Made by a program: the position numbers and the translations under genes. A stretch of 64,000 nucleotides of DNA, taken from positions 3,162,001 to 3,226,000 of the forward strand of contig NZ_JACSGT010000001.1 of NCBI RefSeq assembly GCF_021504595.1, written 5' to 3'. This document shows positions 63,447-64,000 of the stretch, in pieces; positions within the stretch are counted from its first letter, which is position 1, and each line of letters starts with the position of its first letter. The notes beneath the pieces were generated by a model, which worked only from the letters and a program-made list of their open reading frames with translations, searched no databases and was not told the DNA's origin. Source of the DNA: Chryseobacterium indicum. GTDB taxonomy: Bacteria > Bacteroidota > Bacteroidia > Flavobacteriales > Weeksellaceae.

Positions 63447-63974
63447 CTATTCGTAAATTCTTCCCATTTCAAGCAAATCTCCTAGAGTTAGCCAGCTTAC
63501 TTCAAAATCTTCATCATTACTTTCATCATCACCGTGGTCTAAGTAACATCTCATGCCACATTCCAAAATAGAATCCGGTTCAAAATTATACCATCGGTTG
63601 CCAGTTTCAGAATCGATTCCAAAATGACGCGATTCATCTTCCAGCTGTTTTCCTTTCATTTTATGCAGCTCTGCAATCTGAAATTTTATAACGGCAATTG
63701 TATAATTATATTCGCCGCCGGATGAAGAACCTGTCTTTGAATTGATGAATTTTTTTTCGTCTGGCGCTTTTATAATCTTTAACCATTCTGTATCAAATTG
63801 TTTCGGCTCCGAAGTAAATGCATCCATTAGAATTTTCGATAATAAATCGGCTGTCAAAGGTTGTTCTTTTAGCTGTTCTGCAATCTTCAATAAAGCCAGA
63901 AGATAAGTTTCCATATCTCTTTTTTCGATATTGTTGTTAAGGTTGATGTTGTTGTAAAATTCGTTGTATGTCAT
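63447..63974 (-). CDS. Hypothetical protein
   Basis: The 175-residue soluble protein has an acidic helical N-terminal part (EKRDMETYLLALLKIAEQLKEQPLTADLLSKILMDAF), a middle section with EKKFINSKTGSSSGGEYNYTIAVIKFQIAELHKMKGKQ, and a C-terminal part with RWYNFEPDSILECGMRCYL and VSWLTLGDLLEMGRIYE. No signal peptide. I do not recognise the family; the size, acidity and isolated position are compatible with an immunity-type protein, but nothing nearby is a toxin. Its start is 26 nt before the window end, so its promoter is cut off. Confidence 0.7.
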   Translation of the reverse strand: MTYNEFYNNINLNNNIEKRDMETYLLALLKIAEQLKEQPLTADLLSKILMDAFTSEPKQFDTEWLKIIKAPDEKKFINSKTGSSSGGEYNYTIAVIKFQIAELHKMKGKQLEDESRHFGIDSETGNRWYNFEPDSILECGMRCYLDHGDDESNDEDFEVSWLTLGDLLEMGRIYE

Positions 63975-64000
63975 AATTTAATAAAATGAATTTGCATTAA

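Overview
The window reads as chromosomal DNA of a Flavobacteriia member of the Bacteroidota, most likely Chryseobacterium or a close relative. The support is: low GC; secreted proteins ending in the type IX secretion (T9SS) type A sorting domain (YPNP motifs); many TANNTTTG-type -7 promoter boxes instead of sigma70 -10 boxes; no Shine-Dalgarno sequences; families typical of the phylum (DUF4394, DUF3467, DUF5777, DUF3575); and intergenic palindromic repeats of a flavobacterial kind. The genus is an inference from protein style; no database was searched.

Layout. 1-2.6 kb: 3' part of a CzcA-type metal efflux RND pump. 3.0-4.5 kb: a DUF4394 lipoprotein on the minus strand. 4.8-23.7 kb: the core expression block, tuf, tRNA-Trp, secE, nusG, rplK-rplA-rplJ-rplL, rpoB, rpoC and a DUF3467 gene. 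It is interrupted by a lipoprotein gene (after nusG) and by two genes for secreted proteins between rplL and rpoB. 23.9-33.8 kb: surface and envelope genes: a T9SS beta-propeller protein, a TonB-dependent receptor, a Crp-type regulator, and a five-gene operon (DUF5777 barrel, c-type cytochrome lipoprotein, YceI, ankyrin, DOMON-like T9SS protein) that looks like a small electron-transfer system. A CRP-like operator precedes it. 34.2-40.8 kb: stand-alone enzymes and divergent regulator/enzyme pairs (phosphodiesterase; NmrA-type oxidoreductase with HxlR; alcohol dehydrogenase with AraC; carboxylesterase). 41.0-47.6 kb: alpha-amylase, dinB, thioredoxin-like lipoprotein, punA, lpxK, truA. 48.4-51.7 kb: ABC exporter, CPBP protease, methyltransferase. 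52.1-57.9 kb: unknown proteins, an MFS transporter, a DUF3575 protein, a cold-shock protein and a DEAD-box helicase. 58.3-64 kb: GT14 glycosyltransferase, KAS III-like enzyme, a T9SS protein, an overlapping pair of HTH genes, and one unknown gene.

The intergenic DNA is rich in structured repeats. At least four families are visible: (i) a palindromic element with ends like TTAACCGCAAAAG (about 2.6-2.9, 44.5 and 47.7 kb); (ii) a second palindrome with AAACACGAAT/AAACACAAAT ends (40.9 and 47.6-47.9 kb), the latter copy carrying family (i) nested inside it; (iii) an 84-85 bp direct-repeat pair (43.7 and 46.7 kb); and (iv) a 213-bp MITE-like unit with perfect 19-bp terminal inverted repeats (51.8 kb). 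There is also a 42-bp-period tandem repeat at 48.0-48.2 kb. Two inverted copies of family (i) flank punA-lpxK-truA.

The strongest candidate for an undescribed functional system is the Crp-linked DUF5777/cytochrome/YceI/ankyrin/DOMON operon. The regulator's recognition helix has the CRP arrangement RE...R, and a GTGA-N6-TCAC site lies at about -42 from the predicted start of the operon. The second candidate is the overlapping HTH pair at 62.4-63.2 kb. No CRISPR array, rRNA gene, prophage or intact insertion sequence was seen.
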